Positions 61,334 through 64,000 of a DNA stretch of 64,000 bases are shown here, piece by piece. Location: positions 3,038,597 to 3,102,596 of the forward strand of contig LR590083.2 in the NCBI GenBank assembly GCA_901457705.2, given 5' to 3'. The notes below the pieces were generated by a model that searched no databases, was not told where the DNA came from, and saw only the letters and a list, made by a program, of their open reading frames with translations. The translations under genes were made by a program, and so were the position numbers. Source of the DNA: Beijerinckiaceae bacterium RH AL1. Lineage in GTDB: Bacteria; Pseudomonadota; Alphaproteobacteria; Rhizobiales; Beijerinckiaceae. Each line of letters opens with the position of its first letter. Within the stretch, counting starts at the first letter, position 1.

Positions 61334-61396
61334 CGTCCCCTCTCCTTTGTGGGGATGCGGAGCCCGAGGCAGAGGCCTCGCCACGATTTCGGCGCC

Positions 61397-61412
61397 AAGG
61401 TATAATTACCTT
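61397..61412. promoter_or_regulatory. AT-rich palindrome containing TATAAT
   Basis: AAGGTATAATTACCTT is a palindrome (AAGGTA-TAAT-TACCTT) that contains a perfect -10 element TATAAT at 61401-61406. It stands out in a 70% GC context and lies 118 bases upstream of the FAD-dehydrogenase start. A repressor dimer covering the -10 is a reasonable inference; no -35 match is convincing. Confidence 0.5.
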
Positions 61413-61425
61413 AAGCCGCATGACG

Positions 61426-61439
61426 CATGACGCGTCATG
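61426..61439. promoter_or_regulatory. CATGACGCGTCATG palindrome, candidate operator
   Basis: A perfect 14-bp palindrome set within overlapping GCATGACGC/ATGACGC repeats (61419-61444), about 20 bases downstream of the TATAAT element. It could be the binding site of a dimeric regulator of the dehydrogenase gene. No regulator gene is adjacent. Confidence 0.4.
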
Positions 61440-61529
61440 ACGCGAAAATGTAGGTCCTCGCGAGGTTTTGGTGTCTCGCCCGATTGACACCGCCGGGCGC
61501 TCGCCGGCGCGACAGGAGCGGAGGGACTC

Positions 61530-63181
61530 ATGAGCCACGACGCCATCGTCATTGGCGCAGGCCTCGCCGGCCTCGTGGCGGCGACCGAGCTGGCGGATGC
61601 CGGCCGGCGCGTGCTCGTGCTCGACCAGGAGCCGGCGCAGAGCCTCGGCGGCCAGGCGTTCTGGTCGCTCGGCGGCCTCTTCCTCGTCAACTCGCCGGAG
61701 CAGCGGCGCTTGCGCATCCGCGACTCGCACGATCTCGCCTGGCAGGACTGGTGCGGCACGGCCGGCTTCGACCGCGACGAGGATCACTGGCCGCGGCGCT
61801 GGGCGGAGGCCTACGTCGCCTTTGCCGCGGGCGAGAAGCGGGCGTGGCTGCACGCCATGGGGCTGCGCATCTTCCCGTCGTCGGCTGGGCCGAGCGCGGC
61901 GGCGGCCACGCCTCGGGGCCGGGCAACTCGGTGCCGCGCTTCCACGTCACCTGGGGCACGGGGCCCGGCGTGCTGGCGCCGTTCCTGCGCCGCGCGCGGG
62001 AGGCCGAGGCCAGGGGCCTGATCCGCTTCGCCTTCCGCCATCGCGTCGACGGCTTCATCGTGACCGACGGCTGCGTCGAGGGCGTGCACGGCGCCGTCCT
62101 CGCGCCCGACGACACGCCACGTGGTACGGCCTCAAACCGATCGGAGATAGGCGCCTTCGAGCATCGCGCGCAGGCCGTGATCCTCGCCTCCGGCGGCATC
62201 GGCGGCAACCACGATCTCGTGCGCGACAACTGGCCGGCGCGGCTCGGGCCGCCGCCGCTCGGCATGGTCGCCGGCGTGCCGGCGCATGTCGACGGCCGCA
62301 TGATCGCGATCACGGAGGCGATCGGCGGCAACCTCATCAACCGCGATCGCATGTGGCACTATACCGAGGGCATCCTAAACTTCGACCCGATCTGGGCCAA
62401 CCACGGCATCCGCATCATCCCGGGGCCGTCGTCGCTGTGGCTCGATGCCTTCGGCAGGCGCATGCCTGCGCCGTGCTACCCCGGCTACGATTCGCTCGCC
62501 ACGCTTGAGCACATCTGCAAGTCGGGCGCCGACTACACGTGGTTTGTGACCACACAATCTATCGTGAAGAAGGAGTTCGCGCTGTCGGGCTCCGAGCAGA
62601 ACCCCGACATCACCAACAAGGACTGGCGGCTCACCCTCAGCCGCGCGTTCGGCAAGAAGGCGGCGGCCCCGGTCGAGGCCTTCAAGGCGCACGGCGCCGA
62701 CTTCGTCGTGCGCGACGATCTCGCCTCGCTCGTCGCCGGCATGAACGCCATCGCCGGCAACGCGCGCATCGAGCTTGCCGCGCTCGAAGCCGAGATCGTC
62801 GCGCGCGACCGCGAGATCGCCAACCCGTTCTCGAAGGATGCGCAGGTGATGGGCATCATGAACGCGCGTCGCGCGCTGTCGGAGAAGCTCGTGCGCACCG
62901 CGAAGCCGCATCGCCTCCTCGATCCCGCGCACGGTCCGCTGATCGCCGTGCGCCTGTCCATCCTCACGCGCAAGACGCTCGGCGGCTTCGCATGCGACCT
63001 CGACGGCCGCGTGCTCGGGCGCGACGGCGCGCCCATCGCCGGGCTCTATGCGGCCGGCGAGGCCGCGGGCTTCGGCGGCGGCGGCATGCACGGCTATCGC
63101 GCGCTGGAGGGCACGTTTCTCGGCGGCTGCCTGTTCTCGGGCCGCGTCGCCGGGCGCGCCGCGGCCTCCGCCGTGGCGTAA
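61530..63181 (+). pseudogene. FAD-dependent dehydrogenase, apparent frameshift
   Basis: The gene encodes a fumarate-reductase/ketosteroid-dehydrogenase-type flavoprotein of about 550 residues. The N-terminal FAD motif AIVIGAGLAGLVAATELADAG is read from ATG 61530, but after MGLRIFP the frame fails; the rest (VVGWAERGGGHASGPGNSVP onward to the C-terminal GLYAAGEAAGFGGGGMHGYRALEGTFLGG) is in another frame. One base is missing at the CCC run 61874-61876; a fourth C restores the protein. Either a sequencing error or a recent inactivation. Upstream lie two palindromes that look like operators. Confidence 0.82.
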
Positions 63182-64000
63182 GGCTCAGTCTTTTCGAGCA
63201 CGACGATGATGTCGGCTTCCGTCGCCCGCGTGTAGACGAGCGCGAGCGGCAACGCGTAGCGCGCGATCGTCGCCGTCACGAAGGCAACGAAGCTCTCCGC
63301 GTCCCAGACGTGATAGTGGAAGCGGATGTCGTCCATGTCTGCGTGGTCGGCGTTGGCCTCCGCGACCGCCTGCTCCTGGCCGCCGGCCTCGATGTAGTAG
63401 CGGACGAAATGCGCGCGCTGGCGCGGCGCCGTGCCGAGCTCGTGATCGTCGACGAGATGCTCGAAGGGGGTGAGCGAGCGCGGCTTGTCCATGCAGTAGC
63501 GCTTGTCGGGCGCCGCGATCATCGCCCGCCCGCCCGGCACGAGCTTCCGCGCGATGCTTTGCAGGAAAAGGATCGGGTCCTGCAGATGCTCGATGACATG
63601 GTTGGCGATGAGGAAGTCGAACGCCGCATCGGGCAGCCCGTCGAGCGTCTCGGCCTGCCCGACGTAGTCCGGCGCCATCAGCGGGCGGCCGCAATCGGGA
63701 TCGTAGACCTCGCGCAACGTCTGCGCGGGATAGCGATCGTAGAAGGCGATCTCGCGATCGGGCGGCAGGTCGTTCGGCTGCGAGAAGGCGCCGATCTCGA
63801 CGCCTCGCCCTTTGAGGAACGCCGCGGCGATCGAGGCGCGGTTCAGGTAGAAGTCCGTGGTCGCGCCGAGCGGCGGCACCTCGTAGGTCGTCGTGCAGCC
63901 GATCAGGCTCTGGCCGAGGTCGTCGCGCAGCGCAACGACGTCGCCGTGCGCCAGGCGCCGCGGAAACACGAAGCAGAAGCCGAGGCCGTCGAAGCCCAGC
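63094..64000 (-). CDS. SAM-dependent methyltransferase, 5' end outside window
   Basis: The product contains a class I methyltransferase-like core: GVEIGAFSQPNDLP, AETLDGLPDAAFDFLIANHVIEHLQDP and RKLVPGGRAMIAAPDKRYCMD, as in methyltransferases associated with surface polysaccharide genes. The frame is open to the right edge, so the start is not in the window. The last 30 residues or so overlap the dehydrogenase 3' end antisense and are Ala/Arg/Pro-rich; one extra base near 63190 would end the protein at EKD, a more natural end. Substrate unknown. Confidence 0.75.
   Translation of the reverse strand, partial: LGFDGLGFCFVFPRRLAHGDVVALRDDLGQSLIGCTTTYEVPPLGATTDFYLNRASIAAAFLKGRGVEIGAFSQPNDLPPDREIAFYDRYPAQTLREVYDPDCGRPLMAPDYVGQAETLDGLPDAAFDFLIANHVIEHLQDPILFLQSIARKLVPGGRAMIAAPDKRYCMDKPRSLTPFEHLVDDHELGTAPRQRAHFVRYYIEAGGQEQAVAEANADHADMDDIRFHYHVWDAESFVAFVTATIARYALPLALVYTRATEADIIVVLEKTEPYATAEAAARPATRPENRQPPRNVPSSAR

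Noticed and set aside
58313-61384. Open frame of over 1000 codons antisense to the DUF4159 gene
   Set aside because: Low-complexity composition and no motif; the plus-strand frame has clear membrane helices and a DUF4159 domain.

Overview
The window is about 70% GC and reads as a chromosome segment of a phototrophic alphaproteobacterium, most likely a Hyphomicrobiales (Rhizobiales) purple non-sulfur or aerobic anoxygenic phototroph. The reasons are a bacteriochlorophyll/carotenoid gene cluster with PpsR/CrtJ-type operators, a flgBC-fliE-flgGAI-motE-flgH-fliLP operon in rhizobial order, a hisD-UPF0262-LMW-PTP run, and short palindromic repeat families of the kind common in this order. The species cannot be named from the sequence alone.

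Region 1 (1-17.5 kb) is a photosynthesis gene cluster. On the minus strand crtE-crtF-bchC-bchX-bchY are tightly spaced or overlapping; bchY runs off the left edge. Divergent from crtE, crtD and crtC run on the plus strand. crtI-crtB plus a 43-codon membrane ORF follow on the minus strand. A Tat-exported bicupin sits alone on the plus strand. Then an acyl-CoA synthetase, bchD, a second alpha/beta hydrolase and bchO form a minus-strand operon. crtA and bchI are not present. Together the genes make GGPP, phytoene, lycopene-type desaturated carotenoids and spirilloxanthin-type end products, and carry out Mg chelation and the chlorophyllide a to bacteriochlorophyllide a steps. Near-consensus TGT-N12-ACA palindromes lie before bchC, between crtE and crtD, and before crtI. 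bchD carries an apparent one-base deletion.

Region 2 (17.5-41 kb) is mostly housekeeping and hypothetical genes: enoyl-CoA hydratase, a DUF347 membrane protein, single-domain receivers, an isochorismatase-type hydrolase, a DUF1275 membrane protein, the small SRP RNA, PdeM, an L,D-transpeptidase lipoprotein, lactate permease, TrmO, an exported alpha/beta hydrolase, a shikimate kinase/dehydroquinate synthase fusion, a CorC/HlyC protein, IlvD and pyruvate carboxylase. From 38.8 to 41.0 kb is a string of small unknown genes separated by locally AT-rich spacers.

Region 3 (41-47.4 kb) is the flagellar operon flgB-flgC-fliE-flgG-flgA-flgI-(unknown)-motE-flgH-fliL-fliP. Region 4 (47.4-56.2 kb) holds an old-yellow-enzyme reductase, a VapBC-type toxin-antitoxin pair, hisD-UPF0262-LMW phosphatase, a GAF/Fis regulator lacking an AAA+ domain, and a cca-DUF6111-Nudix-DUF1285 operon. 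Region 5 (56.2-64 kb) is MoxR-DUF58-DUF4159, a frameshifted FAD-dependent dehydrogenase and a partial methyltransferase.

The most unusual structure is how two palindromic repeat families touch genes. A GTCATTGC...GCAATGAC element lies in frame inside the DUF4159 protein (48 codons), supplies the ATG of flgI, and takes part in a 125-bp tandem duplication of the end of the reductase gene. A CTCCCGC...GCGGGAG hairpin falls within the first codons of bchD. At least three genes (bchD, the DUF1275 gene, the FAD dehydrogenase) look broken by single-base losses in G/C-rich runs, so sequencing error must be excluded before calling them pseudogenes. I found no tRNA, rRNA, CRISPR array, insertion sequence or prophage. 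No gap without a gene or repeat exceeds about 300 bases; the longest, 34528-34815 and 40536-40797, show nothing beyond a weak promoter-like match.
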